The notes: generated by a model from the sequence alone, not told the origin. 64,000 nucleotides of DNA from Platycnemis pennipes (GCA_933228895.1 OW121846.1:148508746-148572745), one strand, 5' to 3'. Numbered from the stretch's first letter, positions 51,177-62,650 are shown. Numbers and translations: made by a program.

Positions 51177-54095
51177 TTATCTTATATTACGGGGGAAAAA
51201 TGCCATTTTGAATCTATCTGTACGACAATCTATCTCTCTAATCTTATTTATCTGGTCGAATCTAGCGTAATACGCTGGTGTTTTCAATATGTGCCTAACA
51301 TCTTCAGTAAAGCTATCCGATTGAAATTTCTGCAATAGATTAAATCTGAACTTTAATCTACGCTCTGATAATGATTCCCACCCTAATTCTTGTATTAATT
51401 CTGATACACTACTCAACCTATCGTAACACCTTTTGACGAACCTAGCTGCTCTACGCTGCACACTGTCTAGTTCTCTCATCAAACCTAATTCATTAGGATC
51501 CCATACACTGGCTGCATACTCAAGGTGGGGCCTAACTAGTGAAAAGTAGCATCGCTCTTTTGTCTTCTCATCACATTTCCCAAGTACTCTTTTTATAAAT
51601 CCTAGCTTTCTCTTCGCTCGGCCGCATATTTCCCTTATGTGTCTTCCCCACGATAAATCTTTAGTGATTGTTACACCTAAATATCTTACGGTTTCAACGT
51701 TTTCGATCTTCGTGTTATTAATTCTATAGGATCGCTCTATCGAATTATTCCTCCTCCAAAAATTGATAGCTACACACTTTTTAAGCTTGAGTTCTAACTG
51801 CCATTTGTCGCACCACTATTGAATTGCATCTAAATCCTTGCTAAGTGATTTCGTGTCCTCTTCGTTTGATATTCCCCTGTACACCACCGCATCGTCTGCA
51901 AAAAGTCTAAGGTTACTACTAACTACGGTACCCAAATCGTTTATGTATAAAAGAAATAGAAGCGGACCTACTACGCTACGCTGGGGAACTCCCGATGTGA
52001 CTTCGATTGTGTCCGACATGATACCATCTATGACAACCCTCTGCTCTCGCCCACTTAAGAATTCTTTTACCCAACATACAACGTCTTTATTTATACCAAA
52101 ACTCTCTAACTTCAAGATTAATTTGTCATGAGGAACTTTATCGAAAGCCTTTTTAAAATCTAAAAATATCGCATCAACTTCAGTACTGATTTCGCCGTGG
52201 ACTAAAATATCGTGTACGAATAAAGCTAATTGTGTCTCGCAAGATCTACCTTTCCGGAACCCATGCTGGCTGTTTATGAGTAATCCCTGACTATCCAAAT
52301 GCCCCATGATCGAACTGACTACTATGTGCTCAAATATCTTACAAGAGATTGACGTGAGTGAAATGGGTCTGTAGTTGCTAGGTTCTTCCCTATCACCGCT
52401 TTTAAATATAGGTGTAATGTTAGCTACTTTCCAATCCTTGGGTACTGTGTGGTTCTATAGTGTTTTATTGAATATTATTTCTAGATAGGGGGCTATTTCA
52501 GAAGCTAATGTTTTATAAACTCTGGAAGGAATTTGATCGGGACCTGGTGCTTTGTTTTTACTTATGCTTTTTAACTGCTGCTCTATTCCGCGACATGAAA
52601 TGTTTATTTCGGGCATTTGCTCACTGAAAGTGTTCGGCGGTGGTTCCACTGCGTTTTGTGACGATGAGTTGAATACACTATGGAAGAAGGTGTTTAAAGT
52701 GTTGGCTTTTTCTACACTGCTGGTGACTCTGATTCCTTTATCATTTTTAAGTGTGTGCACTGTGGACTTATTTCCCTGAAGCTCTCTCACATATGACCAA
52801 AACGCTTTAGGATTGCTATCTAAATATTCTCCTAACATCTTGCTCTTGAAATGTGATAACGCTTGCCGACATGATTTCCTTGCTAATGCTCTCGATTTTT
52901 TATAGTTTTGAACTAGCTCATTTTTTTCCTCTACCGATAGACCCCGTCTGGCATTTTTCATCTTAGCGTGGCATACCCTTTGTCGCTTTAGTGATTTCCT
53001 AACCTCCGCGTTATACCACCTTGGCTCTGTATTATCACTAATATATTTACTTGGTATGTATTTATGAACTGCGTTACGGGTGACCTCAAGAAATTCTCTC
53101 CACGAATCCTTTGTATTTAATCCTTTGCTTTGTTCGCTGAATACATTAAACGCTTCCCTTAATTCCTCTTTCATACCGTCGTAATTTGCCTTGCCAAATA
53201 AGTACACCCTCCTCCTTGGTTTATAATGTCTTTCAACGCCTACAATAAATTTCGCATGCACTATTTTATGGTCACTAATTCCTGTGTCTGTAACACTATT
53301 TAGAACTCGCTCGGGTATATTTGTTGCTAATAAGTCTAGAATGTTGTTTCCCCTGGTCGGCTCTGTTACTAGCTGTTGTAAAGAATGTGTCGTAAAGGTG
53401 ATCAACAGTGATTCGCAATGTTCCTTATCCTTACCTCCTGCAATGAAACTACACGTATTCCAGTCTATCGAGGGTAGATTGAAATCTCCGCCTACTATTA
53501 TTCCTCTATCATTCTTCCCAGAAAGTAATGTGCGTATCTCTGACTCTAGCTCTATTATAGAATTCACGTCTGCGTCCGGTGGCCTGTAATATGCACCTAC
53601 ATATATCTGTTTTGCGTTACTACTTTTACTTTTAACGGAACACCAAATACTTTCTACATTTCGCTCTGAAATAAGTTCTCTTCTACTGACATACGTGTCC
53701 TTCACAGCTATGAAAACTCCTCCTCCGTTTCTGCTTACTCTATCCTTTCTGTATACTGTAAAACACTTCGGAAATACTTCATGATCTGATATGTCCTTCG
53801 AAAGCCAGCTTTCTGTACCTACGATTATATCTGCATTAGTACTCTTAATGAGGTGGTGAAATTCTGCTACTTTATTTCTTATACTAGGACAATTCACTAC
53901 TATCACTGAAATTTTTTCTTCCAATCTGTTTCTCACTTGGTGCTCCTTTCCAACTAAAATTTTCCTCGATAATTTTTTGACGGACAAACTATTTGGTCTA
54001 CCTCTTACCTTTGATGAATTATCATGTTCGTTCTCTCCATGTGTTTTTCTCTGGCCTTCTAAAACTACTCTGCATGTTCTGTCAAATTCTTGCAC
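51177..54095 (-). pseudogene. CR1-B ORF2: APE endonuclease and reverse transcriptase, two stop codons
   Basis: One frame of 973 codons. It is interrupted only by TAG at 52455-52457 (codon 547, where other copies have AAG or a similar codon after KTL) and TAG at 51816-51818 (codon 760, GAG in other copies). Endonuclease residues 62-280: IIVGTESWL (Glu95), YYRPPDADV, GGDFNLPSIDW (Asp204, Asn206), GISDHKIVH (SDH 274-276). Linker: EPRWYNAEVRKSLKRQ. RT: GPDQIPSRVYKTLASEIAPY, RPISLTSISCKIFEHIV, HGFRKGRSCETQLALFVHDI, FADDAVVY (about 733-738), then thumb and the complete C-terminus. GVPQGS, seen in sister copies, reads GVPQRS, a change in a conserved RT motif. ORF1 ends 46 bp upstream. Apart from these lesions the protein is complete. 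Confidence 0.96.
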
Positions 54096-54141
54096 GATTT
54101 TTCCCCCGCGGATTGACCTGCACTCTGGGCTACCATCTGAG

Positions 54142-55164
54142 CTAAACCCTACGTGTATGCTCCAGTATCCTACTCGCTACCCTAGACGATGCCTCGTCCG
54201 TGTAGTGGACACCCGAGCGATTCATGGGCACCCGACACGTTTCCAGCTCCGGCCCGAGGTCCAAAAACTCAGCTCCCTCGCTCCCACAGACTTCACGGAG
54301 TCTCCGGTTTATGCATAAAACTCGGCTCCAAACCATCGACCCCCGATCCGTCCTAGGTACCAAGCTACATATAGTCAGCCTCATATCGATACCCAGACCT
54401 CCACGAACACGCCGGAACTCGGTGCATAGATCCCTTACGGAATCCATTATATCTTCGGACCCCCGTTTCGCGGCGTCGTTAGTGCCGACATGGGCGACTA
54501 CGTGCAGCTTGGAGCAGTTAGTGGCACTGACCGTTGCTTTCAACGCCTTCGTCACCTGGGGCACCGTACCTCCTGGTATACACCAGGAACGTACCCGTTC
54601 TTCGTCACCTTTCCCTCGGGATTCACCACCTCCTTCCCGACGGGCCCTGGCACGCATCGAGTCCGCTACTCGGCGGACATTGGAGCTACCTATCACTAAT
54701 ACTCCCTCCCTTCCCTCCCGACTCCCAGTCGGTGAAGTCTCCCGAGGCGGAGCGTTCGATGCGCCGACCTCCGCCAGCCCATCGAACCTATTAGTAACGG
54801 GGAAAGGCTCAGCCTCTGCCTCTGCATTTCCCCGTTTGTGTAGTATGACCCCACGACTCCTCCTACGGACCACTTCCCACTCTCCCCCGGATTCGGAGGT
54901 AGGCTCCGCTAGAGGCTCGGGTGTGCAGGGAACGTCCTCAACCCTACAACCCACGCCAGTGCAAGGGCTCGCCCCCGCACCAACGCGTGCGGAAGGCCTT
55001 GGCCGACCCCCACTCCCCCTCGACCGTTCCAACGTAGTCACCAGCCGTTTCACGAGAGAGCGAAGACTATCCACCGTCTTCTCGAGCTCATCGACTCGAG
55101 CCCGCAAGGGCTCGCTATCGGGTGAGTCACGGAAGAGGTTGACAATTGACCTAATGGGAGTCAT
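54142..55164 (-). CDS. CR1-B ORF1: coiled coil plus SGNH/GDSL esterase-like domain
   Basis: 340 codons, ATG at 55164, stop at 54142. Residues 19-50 look like a coiled coil (LRARVDELEKTVDSLRSLVK). A Pro/Glu-rich linker contains WEVVRRRSRGVILHKRGNAE and FPVTNRFDGL, also present in CR1-A ORF1. Esterase blocks: GVLVIGSSNVRRV (Ser160/161), VVAHVGTNDAAKRG (Asn229-Asp230) and NRSGVHYTDEASS (His320). All expected catalytic positions remain. The same copy has an almost open ORF2, which suggests recent activity. The zinc or PHD-type domains found in some CR1 ORF1 proteins are not seen. As part of the LINE RNP it would act with ORF2 protein; its enzymatic substrate is not known. Confidence 0.95.
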   Translation of the reverse strand: MTPIRSIVNLFRDSPDSEPLRARVDELEKTVDSLRSLVKRLVTTLERSRGSGGRPRPSARVGAGASPCTGVGCRVEDVPCTPEPLAEPTSESGGEWEVVRRRSRGVILHKRGNAEAEAEPFPVTNRFDGLAEVGASNAPPRETSPTGSREGREGVLVIGSSNVRRVADSMRARARREGGGESRGKGDEERVRSWCIPGGTVPQVTKALKATVSATNCSKLHVVAHVGTNDAAKRGSEDIMDSVRDLCTEFRRVRGGLGIDMRLTICSLVPRTDRGSMVWSRVLCINRRLREVCGSEGAEFLDLGPELETCRVPMNRSGVHYTDEASSRVASRILEHTRRV

Positions 55165-55338
55165 CCTAATCTAACTCTAACTATCTCTCTCCCTTAGACT
55201 CGCAGCGGAGCTATCTGGTAAAAGAATCTACTATTTACTACACACTAATGAATAACTAACAAGCCTCTTGAAGAAACGAGCAAGCAAGCAAATACAGACC
55301 ACAGATTATCACCAGAACGGTTTCCACCAGATCACCAG
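55165..55338 (-). promoter_or_regulatory. CR1-B 5' untranslated region
   Basis: About 170 bp between the 5' insertion junction and the ORF1 start. It lacks the tandem monomers seen in CR1-A. Possibly truncated, since LINE copies often lose 5' bases. Confidence 0.5.
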
Positions 55339-57027
55339 ATTTCCTGTAATGGTATTGAAAAATTACTTAAAGATATAAGCCCCAACAAATCTCCTGGCCC
55401 TGATCAAATTCCCTCCCGCGTATACAGAGAGTTAGCATCCGAAATTTCCCCTACCTTGAAATAGTATTTAATAAATCCCTGACCGAACACGTCGTACCGA
55501 TGGACTGGAAAGCAGCCAATGTAACACCCATTTTTAAAAGTGGCGATAGGGAGCAGCCATCTAAGTACAGACCTATATCCCTCACATCCATTTCATGCAA
55601 GGTCCTAGAACATGTCAGTTCAGTCATGGGACACCTAGATAGCCAGAATTTATTGTCCAATGTCCACCATGGCTTCCGAAAGAGCAGATCGTGTGAAACT
55701 CAACTTGCTCTCTTTTCCCACGATATTTTAGTTTCTGGCGAAAATAATATTCCAGTGGATGCTATATTTCTCGACTTCAAGAAGGCTTTTGACAAGGTTT
55801 CTCACAGCAAACTAATTTTGAAGTTATAATCTTTTGGGTTAGACAGTAACATTATATCATGGATTAATGCTTTTCTGCATGACCGGGTTCAAAGGTTGTT
55901 TTGGACGGTGTTTCCTCACCGGCAATTAAAGTCACTTCGGGTGTCCCACAAGGTAGTGTGATAGGTCCACTCCTATTCCTTTTGTATATTAATGATATCC
56001 AAAAGGTGGTAAAAAGTAAGCTTCGTCTATTTGCCGATGACGCAGTAGTGTACAGGAAAATTCTATGCCCGAACGATAAAGAATATTTAAATATTGACCT
56101 ACAAGCAATTGAAACTTGGTGTGATATATGGCAGTTAGAAAAACTTTAAAAAATGTCTTGTAATGAATTTTTGGAAAATGAATAGCTCTCCTCCCACCAC
56201 TTACAAAATAAGTAATAATGAATTAACAAACGTGGAATCCATTAAATATCTTGGAATAAGACTGACAAATGATCTTTCCTGGGGTAAACACATTCGTGAA
56301 ATAATGGGTCAAGCAAATCGCAAACTGGGTTTCATTAAAAGAGTATTGGGTAAATGTGACGATCATGTACGAGAAATCAGCTACTTTTCCCTTGTTAGAC
56401 CTCATTTGGAATATGCTGCCAGTGTATGGGATCCCTACGAAATCGGTCTAAGTAATGAACTTGAACGTGTGCAGCGAAGATCGGCAAGATTTGTAAAGGG
56501 ACGATACGATAATTATATTAGCGTAACCAGTCTATTAAATGAATTGAAATGGGAATCATTGTCAGATCGCAGGTTGAAATTTAGACTTAATCTCTTCCAC
56601 AAGTTCCAAGGCAATATTTTCAGTGATGATGTTAAAAATATTTTACGAACCCCAACTTACTATGGCAGACTGGACCATAATCATAAAGTTAGAGAAATTG
56701 ATTGCCGAACTGACCGATTCAAAATGTCCTTTTTCCCTCGCACAATAAGAGATACGAATACGGTAAATATGTCCTATCGGAGAGTAGCAATGAATAGCAT
56801 TGGTAGCTGCATGTTGGTATGAGTACTTAAAGCTAACCCTACTAACGGAATGTTTTTGCATGTTTGCTTTGAAATTTCTATCTTTTTTAAATAGTGTAGT
56901 TCTGACTACTATATTAATACTATTCCTTTTTTTATGCATGATATGTAGTGCATGTTTGGTGAGCAATCACCCCCTGCCACACACCCTTGTGGTGGCTTGC
57001 AGGGTATTATGTAGATGTAGATGTAGA
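55339..57027 (+). mobile_element. CR1-A LINE, 3' part (RT, UTR, tail)
   Basis: Resumes at ATTTCCTGTAATGGTATTG, the codons right after PIDI. It runs through the RT and UTR and ends at GTAGATGTAGATGTAGA (about 57027) with hairpin CCCTGCCACACACCCTTGTG, GTGGCTTGCAGGG. Confidence 0.95.
55343..56822 (+). pseudogene. CR1-A ORF2, reverse transcriptase, second part
   Basis: Pieces in changing frames: KSPGPDQIPSRVYRELASEI, MDWKAANVTPIFKSGDREQP, RPISLTSISCKVLEH (two residues lost before SSVMGHLDS), HGFRKSRSCETQLALFSHDI, FLDFKKAFDKVSHSKLILKL, TSGVPQGSVIGPLLFLLYIN and KLRLFADDAVVYRKILCPND. After a break come SIKYLGIRLTNDLSWGKHIR and the whole C-terminus in one frame (56163-56822). Single-base deletions near 55460, 55830, 55895 and 56140 inactivate it. 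Confidence 0.92.
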
Positions 57028-57029
57028 AT

Positions 57030-58190
57030 ACAAGCAGAGAGAAAAACACATGTGCGCTGTAGGTGGCGGTCTTCTTGGAACTGGACTTCGTCCTAAGATG
57101 TACGCGTTCCAGCAAGCAGTTCGCCTGGCTGAGGTTATTTCCCGCGGCTTCGTCCTAAAACGAACTACAGATACTGTCATCGTCGATGCCGCGTTTGATC
57201 GCGTTTGCCATCGTGGCCTGCTATACAAGCTCGCGTGTTAGAATTCCCGGCGCCCATTTTGCGAACCATTCGAAGTTACCTAGAGGACCGTTCTTTCTAC
57301 GTCGCGGAAGGAACGGCGCTCTCGTCACTCCGACCAGCGGAAGCTGGCGTTCCCCAGGGCTCCCTCATCAGTCCTTTGTTGTTCACATTATTCGTTAACG
57401 ACCTACCGTCCACACCCAAAACAAACATCCACATGTACGCGGACGACACGGCGATCTCCGTTATGTCGTTCACGGGCGACACCAACATCCGAAAACTCAA
57501 CGCTCACCTCGATAAAATATACTATTGGACCACCCAATGGAAAATACAAAGAAATGCTTCAAAATCTACACATGTCTACTTTTCACGCAGACGTAAATTT
57601 GCTCCTTTGCTGACACCGACACTTAGAGGCGTGCGGATTTTGAGAACCGATTCTCACAGTTTTCTAGGCACTATTTTCGACAGACTGTTAAATTTCCAAC
57701 CGTATCTGAAGCACTGTACCGTAAGGGCTTATTTGGCTCGTATGTCTATTTCTAAATCAAGCCGTAAGCAGTAATCAAGCAACGGGTGTTCTTATTCTGC
57801 GAGAGCGCGGCTTTGCCTTTCCGTAATCCGTCCCACGCTCCTCTAAGGAGCCGACATTTGTGTGAACTCAGTCTCCATCTGTCGTCGACTCGATTCATGG
57901 CAGAATGTGACGCTGAGGGTTTTGCTAAATGTCTCTCGTTTCATACCTGCCATGGGGTTGAGGACTGCGCATAATATTCCCACCATAAACGACTTCGTCC
58001 GCAAACTCACACGTAATTTTAAATCCAGACTAAGGGACACAGGTAATACTTTGACACATATCTGGGATTACGAGCCTAGTATCCCGACTACATACAGACT
58101 GCCTCATCAAAATACTCTCCAAAGAGTGTATCCTATGTCTATTACTCTACCTAGCTTATTTTTCATCTTTTTTTTGCCTTGACGCCGGCC
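57030..58190 (+). pseudogene. Jockey-like LINE, reverse transcriptase C-terminal half
   Basis: Plus frames give QQAVRLAEVISRGFVLKRTT, AAFDRVCHRGLLYKL, ILRTIRSYLEDRSFYVAEGT, GVPQGSLISPLLFTLFVNDL and HMYADDTAISV (the YADD active site), then ISKSSRKQ. A second open part, 57862-58182, carries TLRVLLNVSRFIPAMGLRTA, IPTINDFVRKLTRNFKSRLR and YPMSITLP, the typical C-terminus of jockey-clade proteins. At least two frameshifts. It starts right at the end of the CR1-A tail, so the CR1-A probably inserted into it or a truncation occurred there. It is a different family from the jockey-like element at 58600-62650. Confidence 0.85.
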
Positions 58191-58599
58191 TTCTCCCAGC
58201 GATTTCTCACGCGGCAGCAGCAGCAGTATATAAATCCTTATTCTTGAACCGTAATTGGTCCTTTTGTCATTATTGTCCTGGTGAACATACTTTTTAAGGA
58301 GGAATTTGTTTTCAGCTGTTGATTTAACTTTGTTGATTGGAGGTATTTTTCTGCCTGGACAAGCATTTTATTTAGGTGTACTTCCATTTATGAAGATGTG
58401 TATTGTGCTTGAACTGTGTTTTTCTTTGTATTTGTCTCGCAATTTATAGGTGTTCTTCGTGTTTATAGATGAATGTAGTGTTCTTCTAGGACATAACGGG
58501 TGTTTTTGTGCTTATTTGTGATTTGGTGTAGTGTTCTTCATTTGTGGTTTTATGGATGTTTTATTATTCGGTATTTTGTGAATTTGGTGTACTGATTAA
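58191..58599. other. Spacer between two jockey-like elements
   Basis: Contains a CAG run (GCGGCAGCAGCAGCAG at about 58212) and an AT-rich part. It is probably UTR of one or both elements, which are oriented tail to tail. Confidence 0.4.
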
Positions 58600-58703
58600 T
58601 CAGGCTCCCGTGCAAAAAATGAGTGTTGATTGTAGGTTCTATTGCACTATCAGGATGCAAGGTTGTCGCATTGCTCCTGATTGACAAGTTTTGAACGTCT
58701 AGG

Positions 58704-60690
58704 TCAAAGTTGCTGAGTGAGTGAGTCAAGGTAAATGACAGAGGGATGAATTTTGGTTTTTTTGGGTTTGGGTAGAGGAAAGGTTCCGGCGGCATTTGCA
58801 GTTATTTGAGGTGGCGTGAATTTATAGTCAATATTGAGATCCAAGAGAGGCTTGTACAAAGAGTTTTTGTGAGATGCGAAGGACTTTTTTAGTTGTTTGA
58901 TTTTTATGAGCAGTAGTTCGTAGATTTTTAGCACTCCGAGTTCATTATGTAGTGATGAATTGGTGAGGAACCATCGCGCTCCAGTGATATTAGAAGGGGT
59001 TATGTTATGCTGGGATTGTAATTTCTTAAGTTGTGTAACGGAGAGAGCAGAAGCCCAGATTTCAGACTTCTTCATTTGTTGAGGGAGAAAGTGTTCTTTG
59101 ACTCTTTCAAGAATTATTCTTTCCAACATTTTGGAAGATGCGTTTGTGAGGGAGATGTGCCGATAGTTGTTGGGATCTGTAAGATTTTTGTTCTGTTTTG
59201 GCAGGAGGATTATTTTGGCGTATTTCCAGGATTTGGGGACGTAGCATAAATGAAGGCAGATGTCGAAAATATTATGGATTAACGTGATAAAATTGGAGGG
59301 TGATTGTTTAATGGCTTTACTGGAGATGTTGTCGGGGCCTGGTGCTTTGTGTGTGGGTAGGTTGCGGATTAGTGATTGGATTTCTGCTAAGGAACAGTAA
59401 GAGGGACATGAGGTGGGAGTGTTTTTGGTCGCTGCATTACATCGTTGATAATGGGATTGAGGTTTTGATTTTCCAAATTAGAATTTAAGGAGAATCGGGT
59501 TTCAAGTATGCTGGCGAAGATCTTTGCTTTATTTGCGTGTGTAATGTATGAGGTGTTATTTACAGTTAAAGGGGGTCAATTTTGTTTTTTGGATCTGAGC
59601 GATCTGGCCAGTTTCCAGACAGAATTGTCTTGGAGGGATAGTTGCTTTAGTTCAAGCTCCCAAATGGCATTACGATATGAGGCGATTTCTGTTTTTTGAT
59701 CCGGGATAAAGTGTTTATAATAGCTTTGAGGTGAGGTTGTTTAGTTTGGGCGATAGTTCGTCGGGCTCTATTTCTTTTGGTAATCAAGGTTCGGATGTAA
59801 TTTGGAAGAGTGGGGATTCGGAGTTGAATTAGTTTTTTGGAATCGTATGATGCTGTTTTCAGAGCATTATCGATGCATTCTGTGAGGGTTTCGATGGTTT
59901 TGTCTACTGAGGCGGGGTTCATTGATGATTTGCAAGTTTGTATGTGAGGTTACTGTCCACAATATCTGCGTACAATTCCCAATTTTTTATGTGTAAGCGT
60001 GTTTTTGGAGATGAACTTTGGGTGAAAATCGAAGTCATAGAAAATTGGAAAGTGATCAAAAGATCCCTCGTGAAGAACTTGGTGGATTGTAAGACGTGTA
60101 CATTGTTGTGTAGTGAGATGTGTAAAATGTCTGCTGAGTCGTTGTGATGAATGTGTGTGGGTTCCTGTGGTGTATTTACTTGAATAGAGTGATTTGTTAT
60201 GTATTTGTGTAGGATGCGTCCTTTCGCATGGGTGACATGACATCCCCAAGCTTTGTGTTTAGAATTTAAATCGCCGTGTAGGATAACTGGTGAGTTTGAT
60301 GGGAAAATTAGATTTAGGTCGTTTTCAAGAATTTTTTAGTTGAGGATATGTATGATGATATTAAGACTATATTTCCGGATGTTAAATGGATTGTAATGAC
60401 TATTGCTTGTAAGTTATCAAAATGTGGTAAAAGAAAGGATTCGTGAGAGATAGATTTTTAGATACCTATTGCAACTCCGCCAGCAGGATTATGACTGGAT
60501 TGGCGGTCTTGCCGGTAAAAGATGTGATCTGGGCATTGTATTTGTTGATCTGGTTTGTAGCATATTTCGGATAGTGCTGGGTTTGTCTAGGTGTCTGGTT
60601 TGTATGTTTCTGTCATGACTCGTAATTCTTCTATTTTGTTGGTGAGATGATTGCAGTTCCATTGAAGAACGGTGAGTGATTTGGTTTTCT
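58704..60690 (-). pseudogene. Jockey-like ORF2: endonuclease and deleted RT
   Basis: Endonuclease starts LTVLQWNCNHLTNKIEELRV near 60660. GDLNSKHKAWGCHVTHAKGR (about 60220-60280, the D-L-N box) is typical of the clade. Linker: RTLITKRNRARRTIAQTKQP. The RT begins TLPTHKAPGPDNISSKAIKQ and PNNYRHISLTNASSKMLERI. After HFLPQQ it jumps to GARWFLTNSSLHNELGVLKI and YELLLIKIKQLKKSFASHKN, the jockey C-terminal region. So the palm with the YADD box (about 250 residues) is deleted. Additional frameshifts lie near 59650 and 60250. No activity possible. Confidence 0.82.
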
Positions 60691-61137
60691 GCTTATTGTG
60701 ATGCAGCTCCATAGGCGGCTTGGAAAAATTCTTTGGTGAGGTTTCGAAGGATAGGGATTGCCTCCTGAAAGGATTTTACTTGCATAAGCGTAGGGATTTT
60801 GGACATGGTCCATTGTAACAGATTTAACCAATTGAAGCAGCCGTCGCTGTTCCTTGGTTGGAGCGTAGATTTGGTGGGTGCAGAGGATGTGGAAGCAAGG
60901 TTTTGGATTTGTGGTTGTGGTTGTATCTGGGCATCTGTGGAAGTAGTAGGGATTTGGTTTTTATCGGTGTTTTGAGCAGTTATTGTTTCTGGGGATGTGG
61001 AAGGAGGAAGCGAGATAGGAGAAAATTTTTGGCACAGGGGCTCTCACTATTGGTGACTCAATGGGGCCAATTTGGAGGTTGATTACATTTAGATTAGCAG
61101 GCAGTTCTAATCGTCTTCTGGGAGTGTTTCTTTGGTG

Positions 61138-62262
61138 TTAAGGTGATGGGGGAAAAGGTGGCAACTCATCGTCTGTGTAATGTCTTGGGTTTTTGTTGTG
61201 CCTCGGTCTCTTGGTTCCGAGTGGCGGATAGCTGCTTGAAGGTTCGTCAGCTACGTTGGCTTCTTGGGTGTTGTCTGCGACAACTGCTTCTTCTTGATGA
61301 TCAATGTCCAAGGAACTGCATTTATTTTGGGTGCGGAAAAGGTTGCGTTGAATGATAGCTGCAGGAGGGATTGGCAATGATTTGTTTATTAGAATAAAAT
61401 ATAGGTGCACTTTTCCACAACTTACTTATTGATGCGTACTATCATCAATAAATTAGTTGTGGAAAAGTGCACCTATATTTTATTCTAATATGTCACACAT
61501 CCACTACATCTCGCCTGAATCGGTTGATTTTAATGATTTGTTTACCCAAGGATTAGTAGTGGGAATTGGGGCTGGGATTAGGGGGGATTCGGAAATTTGG
61601 GTAGAGTTTTTCTTCATTTCGTTCATTTTTTAACAAACACTGGATATTTCCTGGATGTTGCAGGGTGAGGTCCTTTACAGTTAGCGGAGCGGAGAGGATG
61701 ACCAATAGCAGCGTGCATTCGCCAGTGTGATGTGACTCAGCGCATCTAGCGCATATTTGATCCACATGACAGTATTTGTTTATGTGCCCTAGACGACAAC
61801 ATTTCAGGCACTGAGCTGGGCCACACGGGCGGTGATGTTCCTCGATGATGATGGGAAGTCAACGCATTGTTTGGAGTTTGAGGAATGATTCTTCATCTGC
61901 TTCCTTCGTTAGGAGGATCTTGCAGATATTTGTGATTCTGGGCGCTGTCTCTTCCGTTGTTTTTGGAAGAGGCATAGTTAAGGTAATCATTTCCAGGAAG
62001 TCGAATTCAAATCCTGCCTCTTTTATGTCTGTTTCAATAATTTCCTTAGGGATTTCGTTGTTGAGTCCCTTTATGACATATATTTTGCGTTGTTCTGTTG
62101 GAAGTGCGTGGGTCGTGAAGGGTAATATGTGCTTAAATAAATGGTCTTTAATTGGTCTGATGTCGTCCACGCATTTTGTTTGGATAACGACGCATTGGTT
62201 GGTAATGCTGTTTGTGATTGGATATTAAAGATTGCGTTTGATTTCGTCGTACAGGATTGCAT
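61138..62262 (-). pseudogene. Jockey-like ORF1 (Gag-like) with zinc knuckles, interrupted
   Basis: From 62170: RKIYVIKGLNNEIPKEIIET then DIKEAGFEFDF, the RNA-binding part typical of jockey ORF1. Next CLKCCRLGHINKYC and CARCAESHHTGEC, two CCHC-type knuckles (about 61740-61830). A hairpin element at 61389-61531 interrupts the frame. Beyond it 61388-61138 gives LFRTQNKCSSLDIDHQEEAV and KRPRHNKNPRHYTDDELPPF. The N-terminus before 62262 is broken. Gag-like ORF1 proteins coat the element RNA. Confidence 0.8.
61389..61531 (-). mobile_element. 143-bp hairpin element, relative of the ribozyme-bearing insertion
   Basis: The 13-bp duplication AATGATTTGTTTA (61376-61388 and 61532-61544) bounds it exactly. 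On minus it starts AAAATCAACCGATTCAGGCG, like AAAATCAACAGATTCAGGGG at the start of the 145-bp insertion at 8786. It also shares TACGCAT and TTGTGGAAAAGTGCA. Perfect 35-bp arms (61388-61422, 61455-61489) form an extended stem I. In the loop TTGATGA remains, but stem II and the GAAA box are gone. So it is a decayed or alternative version of the same short family. Confidence 0.8.
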
Positions 62263-62650
62263 ATTGCTTAAAATTATAGAGTCGGATTGCCGGGATACCT
62301 GAGGTTTGTTTTGTGGAAATGCCCAAAATCGCCGGGGTGGCCCCCGCCATGTCGTACCAGATCGGGATGCACGCGCTTTCGTGCTGCTTTCGGTTCCGCT
62401 TCTTTGTGATTATTGTTCATTCCTGTGGTTTCTTGCTATCCTATTGTTTACTTGTTGTTCTCGCCTTATGGCGGCATGTCTTTTGAAAAGATGGAGATCC
62501 AAAAACAAGCACTCCGGCAATCAAATGCCGAACCCGGGAACTTATCTTGGCCGGCAAAAGATCTCCTACGCTAAGGCGACGCCTTCAACGGCGCCTCCTG
62601 ACGCCGGCATCTGCCGAGCGCCTTTCATAAAATATTGTTACAATGAAAAA

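Larger units (their letters stand above)
50949..55338 (-). mobile_element. CR1-B LINE, near full length, 4.39 kb
   Basis: Inserted in CR1-A with duplication ATTTC (50944-50948, 55339-55343). Parts on minus: 5' UTR of about 170 bp, intact ORF1, ORF2 in one frame with two stops, 3' UTR, terminal hairpin, tail (TGTAGA repeat; ATCTACATCTACATCTACAC on plus). This is the youngest-looking LINE of the window and the reference copy for CR1-B. Confidence 0.97.
58600..62650 (-). mobile_element. Jockey-like LINE, both ORFs, internally deleted
   Basis: Minus element with a Gag-like ORF1 (zinc knuckles) and an ORF2 with APE endonuclease and RT. A 143-bp hairpin element is inserted between the parts of ORF1. 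The RT is missing its catalytic middle. The ends are approximate. It differs in sequence from the plus jockey-like element to its left. Confidence 0.82.

Noticed and set aside
54224..55174. 316-codon plus-strand frame opposite CR1-B ORF1
   Set aside because: It is the shadow of the intact minus-strand ORF1, whose esterase blocks and family match are clear.
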